Origin: Stentor roeselii
Lineage: Eukaryota; Ciliophora; Heterotrichea; Heterotrichida; Stentoridae
Reading direction: 5' to 3'
Assembly: GCA_006503475.1 (NCBI GenBank)
Contig: RSEH01000071.1
Coordinates: forward strand, 62,001 to 126,000
DNA: 64,000 bases
Made by a program: the position numbers and the translations under genes. How positions within the stretch are numbered: position 1 is the first letter of the stretch; each line of letters opens with the position of its first letter. Below the pieces are notes generated by a model that did no database searches, was not told where the DNA came from, and saw nothing but the letters and a program-made list of their open reading frames with translations. Shown here in pieces: positions 18,931 through 27,684 of this stretch.

Positions 18931-19455
18931 ATGAATGTTACTAACCCTGTTGTGAGATTTTCACAAACGAGAGGAAGGACTGGAAGGTTTCTTGGACCTG
19001 CTGAGTCCTCTTTTCGCATTTTTTCTCCGGAACTTACGAAAAAAATCAAAAAGTCGCCAATGGTATGCCCTGATTTTCAGAAGAGTTTAATTAAACATAC
19101 TAAGTTCAAGGTTTGGATTAGTATGAGGCCGAAAAGTGGAAAGTCTCCTTCACCTTATCAGCAAATCATTAATGAAAAATTCAGCCCCCAGGTAAACAGA
19201 AGTAATTTTAGCCATCAACGCCACTATTCAGCAGTTAGACGAAGTATGACACCACTGTCCTCCAGCGACCTAACCATAAAAAAACTAACCCCCTCAACCC
19301 CAAGATACCCAACAAAAGTCCTCCAAAAAAAAGACCTAAGACCAAAGATTTTCTCCCCAATCCGAGGTCCAACTCCACTTCCAGAGAGCGAAGGTTCAAT
19401 CTACTCAAGCAGTTCCTCAGAGACTTTAAAATCTCGTCTATACACAAATCCCTAA
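18931..19455 (+). CDS. Basic Ser/Pro-rich hypothetical protein
   Basis: 174 residues, strongly basic, rich in Ser, Pro and Lys, and with no predicted membrane segment or recognisable domain. Local motifs such as RPKSGKSPSPYQQ, RRSMTPLSSSD, KLTPSTPRYPTK and FSPIRGPTPLP suggest a disordered protein with many proline-directed phosphorylation sites, of the sort found in cytoskeletal or ciliary microtubule-binding proteins. That is inference only. It starts 24 bp after the preceding transporter (context GTTTATAATG) and ends 41 bp before CFAP298. Confidence 0.6.
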   Translation: MNVTNPVVRFSQTRGRTGRFLGPAESSFRIFSPELTKKIKKSPMVCPDFQKSLIKHTKFKVWISMRPKSGKSPSPYQQIINEKFSPQVNRSNFSHQRHYSAVRRSMTPLSSSDLTIKKLTPSTPRYPTKVLQKKDLRPKIFSPIRGPTPLPESEGSIYSSSSSETLKSRLYTNP

Positions 19456-19496
19456 CACCCAATCTCCATCACTGAAATTTTTAATACTATTAAAAA

Positions 19497-20339
19497 ATGG
19501 TTCAACTCCATCTAAAAAAGTCAGAAACCGACCAGTTCATAGTAGAAATGCCTCGAAAGTCAGAAACAACTTCAGTAATCGAATACATCATTTCAGTCTA
19601 CAACTTTCGAGTCCGCGTTGACAAAGCCTGTGGGTACATCGAAGAACTAGTGAAATACGGCCCGCTAAAAGAAGAAGAAAAAAGAGGACTGACAGAAGGA
19701 GAAGACATGATCCCTCCTCCCTTCCCCGACCATCGAAGGGTGCTCGACCCGAACCACTACCGAATCGGTTGGAGTGTTCCAGAAGACCTCGGCAGAAGAA
19801 TCTTAGAAACAACTACAGAAGCCCGCCGACTTATCCACAAGTCAAACGCGGAAAGAAGAGTGCCAGTTACCTTGGAACAACTACAAAATGCACTCCTTCT
19901 GATGAAAGGCGCTGTGAACATGGCCTACCCAGCTTATCACGGTTTGCCGCCATGGGAACCTGGGATGCTTATTCTAGAAGCTGAAGACATTCGAGAACTT
20001 TTAATGGGCGAAGAAATCTTCGAGTCCTCAGCAAGTCTCTGGTTCGCCGGGAAAGAAATAACAAGAGGAAAGTCTTTAGAAGGCTTTGTGAAAGGAGGAG
20101 AAAATACGAAAATTATCGTAAAATTGACGAAACTTGGAAGTGGAGCGCCAGTCCGTGAACCGGTAGTCGATGCGGAAACTCAAAAACAAATGATCGCCTG
20201 GCATCATCGAAAAGAAGAAGAAAGTAAAAAAATCATGGCAGTCGACGAGGACCAGTACCTCAACTCGGCCTGGGCGAACCCGAAAGCTCTGAAGAACCAG
20301 TTGCATGGAGGAAGAGAAGTAAAGTTTCGGCCTTTTTAG
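19497..20339 (+). CDS. CFAP298: Cilia- and flagella-associated protein 298 homologue
   Basis: 280 residues against about 290 in human CFAP298 (C21orf59/Kurly). It matches from end to end: the opening MVQLHLKKSETDQFI, the central GAVNMAYP..LPPWEP, the segment ASLWFAGKEITRGKSL, ENTKIIVKL, GSGAPVREPVV and the tail YLNSAWANPKALKNQLHG. The family is needed for assembly of axonemal dynein arms and for cilium orientation and works with preassembly factors in the cytoplasm. The start context TATTAAAAAATG and an A/C-rich leader precede the gene. It converges on a coiled-coil gene with 20 bp between stops. No introns are required. Confidence 0.93.
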   Translation: MVQLHLKKSETDQFIVEMPRKSETTSVIEYIISVYNFRVRVDKACGYIEELVKYGPLKEEEKRGLTEGEDMIPPPFPDHRRVLDPNHYRIGWSVPEDLGRRILETTTEARRLIHKSNAERRVPVTLEQLQNALLLMKGAVNMAYPAYHGLPPWEPGMLILEAEDIRELLMGEEIFESSASLWFAGKEITRGKSLEGFVKGGENTKIIVKLTKLGSGAPVREPVVDAETQKQMIAWHHRKEEESKKIMAVDEDQYLNSAWANPKALKNQLHGGREVKFRPF

Positions 20340-20359
20340 AATAGCAATTAAACTTTATG

Positions 20360-22246
20360 CTATCTTTCTTCTACAATTGAACTACTATGTGAACTGCTTT
20401 TTGAGAGACGGGCGTTTATTTCTTTTTCTTTCACTGAGAGCATCTGGCTTTTTTCTTCTAGTTTCTTTTTAAATGCGAAGATTTCAGCTTCTTTGGTTGT
20501 GAGTAAGCGAGTTCCATTCTCGATTTTTATTATTTGACTTCTGATTTTTTCTTTTTCTTCTTGGACTTCTTTTTCGAATTTTCTTCTTTTGTCCTCGACG
20601 TCCTCATGCGCTTTTTTTACGATTTCTGCTGCGCGGATCACTTCTGACTTGTCTCTTTCAAGTTGGATAATTCCATGTTCAAGTTCTTCTTCTCGTTCTT
20701 TTACTTTAAGAAGTTTTGTTTCGAGGTCCAGAGCGATTTCGTTGATTTCACTGTGATTTAAACGGCCTGAGTCCCCAGAAATATCTTGAGACCTGTCTTC
20801 TTCGATTATTTCGAGACCGTTTTTGTGCTGGGCGAGAAGAGAAAGCTCGTGTTGCAAGTTTTCGACGAGGATTTCAAGTTCACTCTTTTTATCTGTCAGG
20901 TCTTGTAAAAGGGTTTCCAAATAATTTGACTGTTTTTCTAGTTCAGGAATTGTGAATGTTCGAAGGTCTTCTACTTGGATTTTTGACTCGATTAAACTGG
21001 CTTCGATGATTTGGAAGTTCTCGAATTTTCTTTTTATTTCTTTTTCTTGCTTTTCGACTGCGAGTTCTTTTTCGTCGAGGATGATTTCTCGTTCTTCTAG
21101 TTCTTTGTTGAAATTGTCCATTTGTTCTTGAAGTTCTTTATAAGCCTGCTCGATTTCTCTTTCTCTTTCTTCTAGTTCGATTACTTTAGAGTCGTAGTCT
21201 CCGAAATGGCGATCGTCAGTCATTACTTCGTCAGGATGGCCTCTTCCAGACATTCTCGATTCACGTTCGTAGCTAATGATTTGATCTTTGATATTAAAAA
21301 GTTCTCCTTTTTCATCTTCGATGCTTTTTCTTAAATTCTGTAAACTAATTTTTTCAGATTCAATTGCAAGTCTTTCCTGTTCCATATGTTCCTGCTTGAC
21401 ATTCATGAGAATTTCTGCTTCTTCTAACTTTCGTTGTTTTTGTTCCTGTTTCCATTTTTCCTTCTCGATTTCTAGTTTTTCCTGAGAAATTCTTTTCTGG
21501 TCATTAGCCAGAGTGACTTTTGTTTGATTCAAGCAACTTTCAAGTTGTACCAAAGAATCTTTTTCAAATTTCAAATGTTTCGTGGTTTCTTCTATTTTCT
21601 TCTCAACCCGTTCCTTCAGTTCCTTGGCATCAAGAAGTTTTCTTTCAATTTCTTCTTTTTCACATCGAATCCTTTCCTGTTCATACTTTTTGTTATCATT
21701 CCAGTTTTTTTCCTGTGCTTCAAAGCTATTAATAGCAGATCTAAGCTGATCTTCAGATTCTTTAATACTTCTTCTATCAGCTCTAATCTTCCCTTTTTCT
21801 TCTTCAAGTTTTTCTTCTTTTTTCTTAAGTAAAAGTTCGTATTTTTTAAGGTTTTTACTTGTTTCCCTTGATTTTTCAAGTTCTTCTCTAAGCTTCTGAC
21901 TGAGGTTAAGTTCTGACAGGTCTTCTATGCTTCCTGAGGCTTTTCCTTCTGTCAACGACAGGTACGAGTCAACGGCTTGTGTTAAGAAATTCACTGCCTG
22001 GGTCAATGGAGGCTCTGAGGAAAACTTGAAGGCGAAGGACGGGTTAATTCGCTTCAACTGTGCTTGGATCTGGTTGATAAAGTCACTCATGTTCGACGGG
22101 TCACCTGACGGCGGCACTGGACTCCCTAGCGACTCGGCTAATCGAGGACTTGGTCGATAATTGCCTGTTCGAGGTGAAAACGCTCGAGACATCAACTGCG
22201 AACGAAGACCTCGGGCGTCTGTTGAGTAACTTGGTGAATTGAACAT
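20360..22246 (-). CDS. Long coiled-coil protein
   Basis: 628 residues. The first about 55 are Ser/Pro/Arg-rich and disordered (SPRTGNYRPSPRLAESLGSP). A short hydrophobic helical module follows (about 55-105). From about residue 110 to 610 the protein is an almost unbroken Glu/Lys coiled coil with regular heptads (EEREREIEQAYKELQEQMDN). No enzymatic domain is present. Such proteins are usually structural elements of basal bodies, cilia or cortical fibres in ciliates; that assignment is inference. I do not recognise an orthologue. The start ATG at 22246 lies in the context TTAATAAATATG. Confidence 0.75.
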   Translation of the reverse strand: MFNSPSYSTDARGLRSQLMSRAFSPRTGNYRPSPRLAESLGSPVPPSGDPSNMSDFINQIQAQLKRINPSFAFKFSSEPPLTQAVNFLTQAVDSYLSLTEGKASGSIEDLSELNLSQKLREELEKSRETSKNLKKYELLLKKKEEKLEEEKGKIRADRRSIKESEDQLRSAINSFEAQEKNWNDNKKYEQERIRCEKEEIERKLLDAKELKERVEKKIEETTKHLKFEKDSLVQLESCLNQTKVTLANDQKRISQEKLEIEKEKWKQEQKQRKLEEAEILMNVKQEHMEQERLAIESEKISLQNLRKSIEDEKGELFNIKDQIISYERESRMSGRGHPDEVMTDDRHFGDYDSKVIELEEREREIEQAYKELQEQMDNFNKELEEREIILDEKELAVEKQEKEIKRKFENFQIIEASLIESKIQVEDLRTFTIPELEKQSNYLETLLQDLTDKKSELEILVENLQHELSLLAQHKNGLEIIEEDRSQDISGDSGRLNHSEINEIALDLETKLLKVKEREEELEHGIIQLERDKSEVIRAAEIVKKAHEDVEDKRRKFEKEVQEEKEKIRSQIIKIENGTRLLTTKEAEIFAFKKKLEEKSQMLSVKEKEINARLSKSSSHSSSIVEER

Positions 22247-22706
22247 ATTTATTAACCATTTGTGATTGAGAAAGGTTTTAGAAGTTCAAAGATTTGTTTG
22301 GGATTTGGGGATATTGGGAAATCGTGAAGAAGTATTTTTGGTTTTGATTAAATAGGGAGATTTTTATTGAGACGTGGGATTTTGGATGGTTTTATGGATT
22401 TGGATGTGTTGGGTTGAGGATTGAGTTCAGAGGGTATTTGATTTAATGGAATATATGGGATAAGTAGCGAGAATTTTTTATGGTGATTTTTGGTTTTAAG
22501 GGAATAATATTTTGTGATTGAGGATATTAAGTACAGTTTTAGATCAATTTTTTGTTAAAAACTTATATTTTACTGAGATTCACGTTTTTTTAAAAACTCA
22601 ATATTTTCATTTAATTGCTTTAATTTATGATAAGCTGGGAGTATTTCAACGTGCATGTAATCAAATAAAAAATAATTTATCAATTTCATTCTCTCTAACC
22701 TTCTCC
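22247..22706. other. Gene-free spacer upstream of the coiled-coil gene
   Basis: No coding frame with support is seen on either strand. The first about 200 bp are T/G-rich on the plus strand (A/C-rich on the strand of the gene that starts at 22246), as in other 5' spacers here. The rest is AT-rich and leads into the tRNA terminator. Confidence 0.6.
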
Positions 22707-22712
22707 AAAAAA
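22707..22712 (-). terminator. RNA polymerase III T-run terminator
   Basis: Six T on the minus strand begin 1 nt after the 3' end of the tRNA, the usual Pol III stop. Confidence 0.8.
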
Positions 22713-22713
22713 T

Positions 22714-22785
22714 GGGCCGTTCCGGGAATTGAACCCGGGACCTCTCGCACCCTAAGCGAGAATCATACCCCTAGACCAAACGGCC
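22714..22785 (-). tRNA. tRNA-Pro (anticodon AGG)
   Basis: A 72-nt cloverleaf read on the minus strand. The acceptor GGCCGTT pairs with AACGGCC, the D arm contains TGGTCTAGGGGTATGA, the anticodon stem-loop is CTCGC-TTAGGGT-GCGAG giving AGG, and the T arm is CCGGG-TTCAATT-CCCGG. It has no intron and no encoded CCA. The sequence is close to eukaryotic tRNA-Pro(AGG), with internal A and B boxes (B box GGTTCAATTCC). It stands alone between the coiled-coil and Myb genes. Confidence 0.97.
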
Positions 22786-22847
22786 TCGAACATCTCAAAC
22801 CCATTAAATATAAAAACTGATGCGCATCCAACCAACAATTAAAATTA

Positions 22848-23369
22848 CTATTCCACGACATAAGGATTTCCCATAAATTCCTTCATATAAATTTCCCCAT
22901 CCTCACTTTGAGTGCATTTTCTAAACCTTCTAAATCCTCCTTGCCTAGAAAGCTGAAACAAAATGTCAGTTGCATCTTTATCAAAATCTTGGCAGTTTCT
23001 CTTTTTCTTGTTTTTTCTATCTTCCCTTCTCAGACGACTGTAAAAGAAATTTTTGACTGAGTTGTCAGTCCTGTTCACCAAATGACTTGCGATGAGCGAC
23101 CATCTGTTGCCAAGGCTTTTATGAAGAGAAAGAATCAGTTTTTTTTCTGATTCCGTCCAAGCGTTTCGGTTGATGTCAGGGTTGAGATGGTTGTGCCATC
23201 GTTCTCTGCACTGTTTTCCTGAACGAGAAGGGGTTTGCAGGGTGTTAGAAATTGTTTTTGATATCTGTTCCCACTTAGAAGTCCCCAGGTCTTCGACTAA
23301 TGAGACCAGCTGGAGGTCTTCCTTTATGAAAATTACTTCTTCTGACCATGGATTTCTGTTTTTCGGCAT
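22848..23369 (-). CDS. R2R3 Myb-like DNA-binding protein
   Basis: 173 residues with two Myb repeats. Repeat one spans about 5-60 and ends in SRSGKQCRERWHNHLNPDI, the classic R2 helix-turn-helix. Repeat two spans about 66-112 (WTESEKKLILSLHKSLGNRW, then RTDNSVKNFFYSRLRR), with regular Trp spacing but Phe in the third position. A basic patch follows (KNKKKRN), probably nuclear localisation. It is expected to bind DNA as a transcription factor; targets are unknown. It is short for the family, with only about 55 residues after the DNA-binding region. The start ATG at 23369 follows GACTCATAATATG. Confidence 0.92.
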   Translation of the reverse strand: MPKNRNPWSEEVIFIKEDLQLVSLVEDLGTSKWEQISKTISNTLQTPSRSGKQCRERWHNHLNPDINRNAWTESEKKLILSLHKSLGNRWSLIASHLVNRTDNSVKNFFYSRLRREDRKNKKKRNCQDFDKDATDILFQLSRQGGFRRFRKCTQSEDGEIYMKEFMGNPYVVE

Positions 23370-23519
23370 ATTATGAGTCTTATTAGCATTAGTTTCAATT
23401 ATTTCTTAATCGAGGTTAAAAGATTTGGATTTTCCTGGAATTCTCTTCCATAGTCATCTTTGAAACAACACCTTGTGAACCATCTCTGAATACTAGTATC
23501 GCTATAAGATCCTAAACTA

Positions 23520-24296
23520 TTAAGCAGCTAAAAGACTGCAGATCTGTCTTGAAATCGCGATGATCAGACCCATGCTGAAATCAAGGTAAACAGTGATAGC
23601 GCAGATCATGTAGTCCTCAGAGCTAATGGCTTCTTTGGCGGCATCGGCCATTCCCTTGATATTGCAATAAATGTAAACAGAGTAAAGAAGTGAGAGGAAG
23701 AAAATAACCCCAAGAGCCAAAAAGCTGACATCTTGATATTCCGTGCCATAGACATAGACATCTCCAAGCACAAGACATCCATCAAGGAGCAGTGATCCGA
23801 CGACTCCAGTAAGAATTCCTATTTCTGGAGTAATAGGGTCATTACAAATGTAAGCCACCACCATGTACACTAGGTTAATAAAGAACATCATAAATGAAGC
23901 CACATAACCCGCTGTTGGAGATTGGGCAGAAGCTGCCAAGTAAATAATAAAATACCCCATCGAAAGTGTAAGAAAGACTAGAAAAATCACTGACATCACC
24001 AAATTTCTCTTCTCGAATACCACACTAAGAGTCATGTACACTCCGAAGACTATGAAAGCGACAGTCACTGAGAACACCAACCAAATGTTGTTGAAGAAGT
24101 CGATCACTAATGGGAACTGGAATGAAAGAGCCACTAGTCCCAGGATTACCAAAAACTGAAGAGCTATCATTGAATGCACTCGTCTTGCGTATACTACTTT
24201 TATCCCTGGAGGCTTTGGGCCTGCTGGCGCAGCTGCTGCGACTGGTGCGCCTTCTTCACCTGGCTTGGCTAGCAGTGGCTTCTGGTTGTCAGACAT
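23520..24296 (-). CDS. Lifeguard/TMBIM (BAX-inhibitor-1 superfamily) membrane protein
   Basis: 258 residues with a Pro/Ala-rich cytosolic N-terminus (1-35) and seven hydrophobic helices. The end SSEDYMICAITVYLDFSMGL matches the EDYIFAALNLYLDI signature that holds the Asp of the di-aspartyl pH-sensor in this superfamily. Proteins of this group are Ca2+-leak channels of ER, Golgi or plasma membrane that modulate Ca2+ stores and stress responses. Lifeguard (TMBIM1-4) is favoured over TMBIM6 by the N-terminal proline tail and EDY motif. It is divergent to the PEX11 gene with 255 bp between the ATGs. Confidence 0.88.
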   Translation of the reverse strand: MSDNQKPLLAKPGEEGAPVAAAAPAGPKPPGIKVVYARRVHSMIALQFLVILGLVALSFQFPLVIDFFNNIWLVFSVTVAFIVFGVYMTLSVVFEKRNLVMSVIFLVFLTLSMGYFIIYLAASAQSPTAGYVASFMMFFINLVYMVVAYICNDPITPEIGILTGVVGSLLLDGCLVLGDVYVYGTEYQDVSFLALGVIFFLSLLYSVYIYCNIKGMADAAKEAISSEDYMICAITVYLDFSMGLIIAISRQICSLLAA

Positions 24297-24551
24297 TTAT
24301 GAGACCATCGGTGAATATCGAGGATTTATTGGGATTGGAGATTAGAGATTGAAGGGAAATTTTTAGGTGGGTTTTAAGGGTTGAGGAGGGATTGAAGGGA
24401 TTTGGTTTAGATTTAGATTTTTTTTGTTGAGGTTATTCAAAGTTGCACCTAGAACTGAGAAAATGGCAAGAAATTAAGAATTTCCTTCGATTTTTAGACT
24501 TTTTGGAAAATTTTAACACCCTACCATAACTCTGTAAGACAGACATAATAA

Positions 24552-25247
24552 ATGCTTGGTATAAAAAAATCATTGATTTTTACTCAAAAGGTTCAAAGTA
24601 AAGAACAATTAATTCGCCTAGCTCAGTACTTTTCTTTCCTGATGCAAGCGCTGTTAAAATACACAAAATATTCCAAGGCAACTAAAAAATTCCAAAAACT
24701 TTCTGGAAATCTAAGCATTGTTCGAAAAGTTCTTCGTTTTGGGATGCCTTTGGTGGTTTTGTCGAACATTTCCTCTGAACTACGTGAAAAAAGAATCAAT
24801 TTATTCAAAATTGCTTCTCATTTCTTGTCTTTAATCTTTTATCTATCAGACCACCTGTTGTACTTCTACAGAGTCCGTTTAGTAACACTTGAAAAGAACT
24901 CAAAATACATGCAAATCGTTGACGTCATCAGAAGTCTTGCATGGGTTTCCTTTTTGATCGCGAAAATCACTGACTATACAGTCGACATTCACAGAGTTCA
25001 AAAGAAAATACAGAAAATAAAGAACTATGATGGAAACTATAGAAATACTGATGCTAGTGAAAAATTTAACAAGTTACTCAGTCAAAGTGACATGCTTGTC
25101 TTGGGAATCACTGCTCGAACTTTTGAACTTCCTGTCGCGCTTTATTTCTTGGACCCTGGGAAAATCAATCCTGTCATTGTCGGAGTTTTAGGATGTCTGT
25201 CGTCGGTTGTTCAGATTTATAAAATTTTGAAGAGAGAGAAAAAGTAG
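24552..25247 (+). CDS. PEX11: Peroxisomal membrane protein PEX11
   Basis: 231 residues, the usual size. Family features are the N-terminal amphipathic region, NLSIVRKVLRFGMPL (about 56-70), SHFLSLIFYLSDHLLYF (about 89-105), SLAWVSFLIAKI (about 128-139) and the C-terminal GVLGCLSSVVQIYKILK. PEX11 bends the peroxisomal membrane, elongates peroxisomes and recruits the fission machinery. The context AGACATAATAAATG marks the start. The gene converges on the DUF229 gene with 85 bp between stops. Presence of PEX11 implies that this organism keeps peroxisomes. Confidence 0.88.
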   Translation: MLGIKKSLIFTQKVQSKEQLIRLAQYFSFLMQALLKYTKYSKATKKFQKLSGNLSIVRKVLRFGMPLVVLSNISSELREKRINLFKIASHFLSLIFYLSDHLLYFYRVRLVTLEKNSKYMQIVDVIRSLAWVSFLIAKITDYTVDIHRVQKKIQKIKNYDGNYRNTDASEKFNKLLSQSDMLVLGITARTFELPVALYFLDPGKINPVIVGVLGCLSSVVQIYKILKREKK

Positions 25248-25332
25248 CTAGGTGTATTTAAGTAATTATGGATGAATGATTTTTTCAAGGTTAAAAAGAT
25301 TAATTTGATGGATTGAGAAATGGTTTTGATTA

Positions 25333-27651
25333 TTAAATGCAGTTGCAGATGTTTTTTATATTGGAAAAAAATGAATTGCAGTGATCACCTGATGTTAAGA
25401 TGACGAGGTTTACGTGATTTTGGATCACAGATCTTTTTCCTGTGTCGTGAACCTGTCCGAAAGTTTTTAAAGTTTTTAAAAAATCTTCTGAAAAATCAGG
25501 AGTTTTACAAACTCGACCTAAGGATCTACAAGTTTCACTACAAGTTCCTTTCAGTTCGATTTTTGAAGTAATAAGTGTATCTTGAAAATTTTGTGAAGTG
25601 ATAAGTGCATCTTGTAAATCTTGACAATTATTCTCTCCTGTTATTTCCCAAATTTGAGCCATCATGAAAGTATCTCGTCCATCTTTCGACTCAAAAGAAA
25701 ACCTGTGACGCAAGTTCAAATAATACCCTTTATTTAAATTTTCATACATTTCTGCAGAAGCCCGACTACCTTTAACATTTAAAACAGTATCAAAATTAGT
25801 TAAAACCTTGATTTCATAATGAACAGGTTCGAATTCATCCATTTCATTAAAGCTGAAACCTTTTATCTGGATAATTTTTTTCAATTGAAAAGAAGGACAA
25901 TTGATAGAAAGCCTTTTTTTGTTTTGAAATTCGAGACTTGCATTAATCAAGAACTTTAAAGTTTCATCATCTTCCCAGTGCTCAAAGTCAATTATTTTCC
26001 AGTTGGTGCAAAAACAAAACTCCATCGGGACTCCCACATCTTTACATTCTCTTGTTTCTGGAATATCTTCAAAGAACAAATTCACTGATTCAACTTCAGT
26101 TTTTATATTTTTACTTGTTTTTCTTAGTTGTGAGTAGTTTTCATATGGAAAGTGTGCTAAGAGTTTCAAGGTTTTGAATAAATCGAATCTGGAAGTCATT
26201 TTTCTTGTGTTTTGTTTTAAATGATCATGAGCCTTCAAGTGGTTTATTACGCTTTGAGATGAGAGTAAAAAGTTGAATGGAAGGACTACCTCGGCTCGAC
26301 TTTCTGCCATCACTGGAGACCCTCCGGGTCTTCCATGGTCACTGATTAAAAAAAAAGTCAAGTTGAGGTCTTTGAACTTGTCTAGAGTCCAAATGATGAA
26401 ACTCAGAAGGCTTTTGTCCATCGTCGCAAGTCTTGTACCTGATTTTTCATGAGCTACGCTCAGGTGAGTGTAAATGAATTTATTTGAAAATCTATAGTTT
26501 TCGAGAAAGTCTCGCATGTATGAGAATGAATAATCGTGAGGGTAACTATCGGAGATACATTGAATTTTCTCGTTGAAGTCGGTGTAGTGGAAGATTTTCT
26601 GGCTTAAGTGCCAGAAATTACTTAGGATGTGGTCGCTTGATATTGAACGGCCTATTATTGTTGAGAGGTAGTCAGAAACAGTATCATATGAAAAATGTGT
26701 AACAAACCCTTTTTGTTTAAAATAAGACCAAAGAGTTTTTTGTTCAACAGATTTAAAAATTTCTGAATGTGAAGCATTGTCAATCGAGTAATTACTTAAA
26801 ATCTTTGCCAATGATTGATAACTCTGACCTGTCAAGATAGGAATCAAGTTCGGTAAAGTCTTAGAAGCAATAGCATGATTAAACAAAAAATCATAAAAAA
26901 CAAAATCCTTTTCCGGTTTTTTGAACTTTTGCAAAAAATACTTCGAGACTTGTGGAAGATTCCTAAAAAAGCTCTGCCTAGAAGTCGAGTCAACAACAAT
27001 CAAAATAACAGTTAAATTATTGATTTTTTCTTCATTTTTCAATGAACTTTGAATATTTTCAGCATTTTTCAATACTTGTGAATCGAAAGAATTCTTTAAA
27101 ATCATTCTTCCTTTATCCTTAGATCCACATTGAAAAGCAAAATATTCCCTTTCACTAAAATTCAAATCAATTTCAAAAGTCTCAATTTGACTGAAGTTCA
27201 TTTCAAACTTTCCAAATCTTTCAGCATCTCGAGTGTGTCCCAAGTGAAAAACAGGAATTTTCTGATTAGGACAACTTGCCACAATCTTTTCACCAACGAT
27301 TTTATACTCTCCTTGAGCAAAAGTCTCACAAGTTTTACTTCCAAGGACCTGCCGAAACAACTGAGAGTCAGCATCAGGTTTGTGTCCAAGAAAAAAAGGT
27401 ACACAAGAAATATTTTCAATTTTTTGATACCTTTCAAATAAAACCGATTCAAAAATTTTTCCTTCGTCAAAACTCTCCAGATCTGAGCTTTCTTGTTTAA
27501 AAAGACCTTGAACATCCTCTTTTCCTGGAAAAAAATCCTCTTGTTTTTCACGCTTAACAATAAGCCCATCATCACTTCCGTAGTAAAAAATGAGAAAAAC
27601 AAAGAAAAAAGCAGCAAAAGAAACAAGAGTAATTTTAAACTCCAGCTTCAT
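25333..27651 (-). CDS. DUF229 sulfatase-fold type II membrane protein
   Basis: 772 residues. An N-terminal signal anchor (about 6-24, ITLVSFAAFFFVFLIFYY) is followed by a lumenal or extracellular domain. ILIVVDSTSRQSFFRNLP carries the probable metal-binding Asp and nucleophile Ser/Thr. LPNLIPILTGQS, WSYFKQKGFVTHFSYD and FFLISDHGRPGGSPVMAESR complete the DUF229 pattern within the alkaline phosphatase/sulfatase superfamily. The substrate of DUF229 proteins is not established; phospho- or sulfo-ester hydrolysis is expected from the fold. The C-terminal 200 residues, with several Cys, are unassigned. It is divergent to the P-type ATPase gene with only 33 bp between start codons. Confidence 0.85.
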   Translation of the reverse strand: MKLEFKITLVSFAAFFFVFLIFYYGSDDGLIVKREKQEDFFPGKEDVQGLFKQESSDLESFDEGKIFESVLFERYQKIENISCVPFFLGHKPDADSQLFRQVLGSKTCETFAQGEYKIVGEKIVASCPNQKIPVFHLGHTRDAERFGKFEMNFSQIETFEIDLNFSEREYFAFQCGSKDKGRMILKNSFDSQVLKNAENIQSSLKNEEKINNLTVILIVVDSTSRQSFFRNLPQVSKYFLQKFKKPEKDFVFYDFLFNHAIASKTLPNLIPILTGQSYQSLAKILSNYSIDNASHSEIFKSVEQKTLWSYFKQKGFVTHFSYDTVSDYLSTIIGRSISSDHILSNFWHLSQKIFHYTDFNEKIQCISDSYPHDYSFSYMRDFLENYRFSNKFIYTHLSVAHEKSGTRLATMDKSLLSFIIWTLDKFKDLNLTFFLISDHGRPGGSPVMAESRAEVVLPFNFLLSSQSVINHLKAHDHLKQNTRKMTSRFDLFKTLKLLAHFPYENYSQLRKTSKNIKTEVESVNLFFEDIPETRECKDVGVPMEFCFCTNWKIIDFEHWEDDETLKFLINASLEFQNKKRLSINCPSFQLKKIIQIKGFSFNEMDEFEPVHYEIKVLTNFDTVLNVKGSRASAEMYENLNKGYYLNLRHRFSFESKDGRDTFMMAQIWEITGENNCQDLQDALITSQNFQDTLITSKIELKGTCSETCRSLGRVCKTPDFSEDFLKTLKTFGQVHDTGKRSVIQNHVNLVILTSGDHCNSFFSNIKNICNCI

Positions 27652-27684
27652 GAAGAGTGTTTAATAATAAAAGTATCGAAATAA
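27652..27684. promoter_or_regulatory. 33-bp divergent intergenic promoter
   Basis: The entire spacer between the DUF229 start (minus, 27651) and the P-type ATPase start (plus, 27685). It contains TTTAATAATAAAAG and both genes begin in an AT-rich context (CGAAATAAATG on plus). Confidence 0.6.

Noticed and set aside
19452-19459. CCCTAACA, the telomere-type word of heterotrichs
   Set aside because: A single copy overlapping a stop codon, not an array. No telomere in the window.
22518-22820. Plus-strand frame of 100 codons
   Set aside because: It runs through the tRNA-Pro antisense and has no protein-like composition elsewhere.
27198-27626. Minus-strand frame of 142 codons in the DUF229 gene
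   Set aside because: Out-of-frame shadow; the DUF229 motifs lie in the other minus frame.
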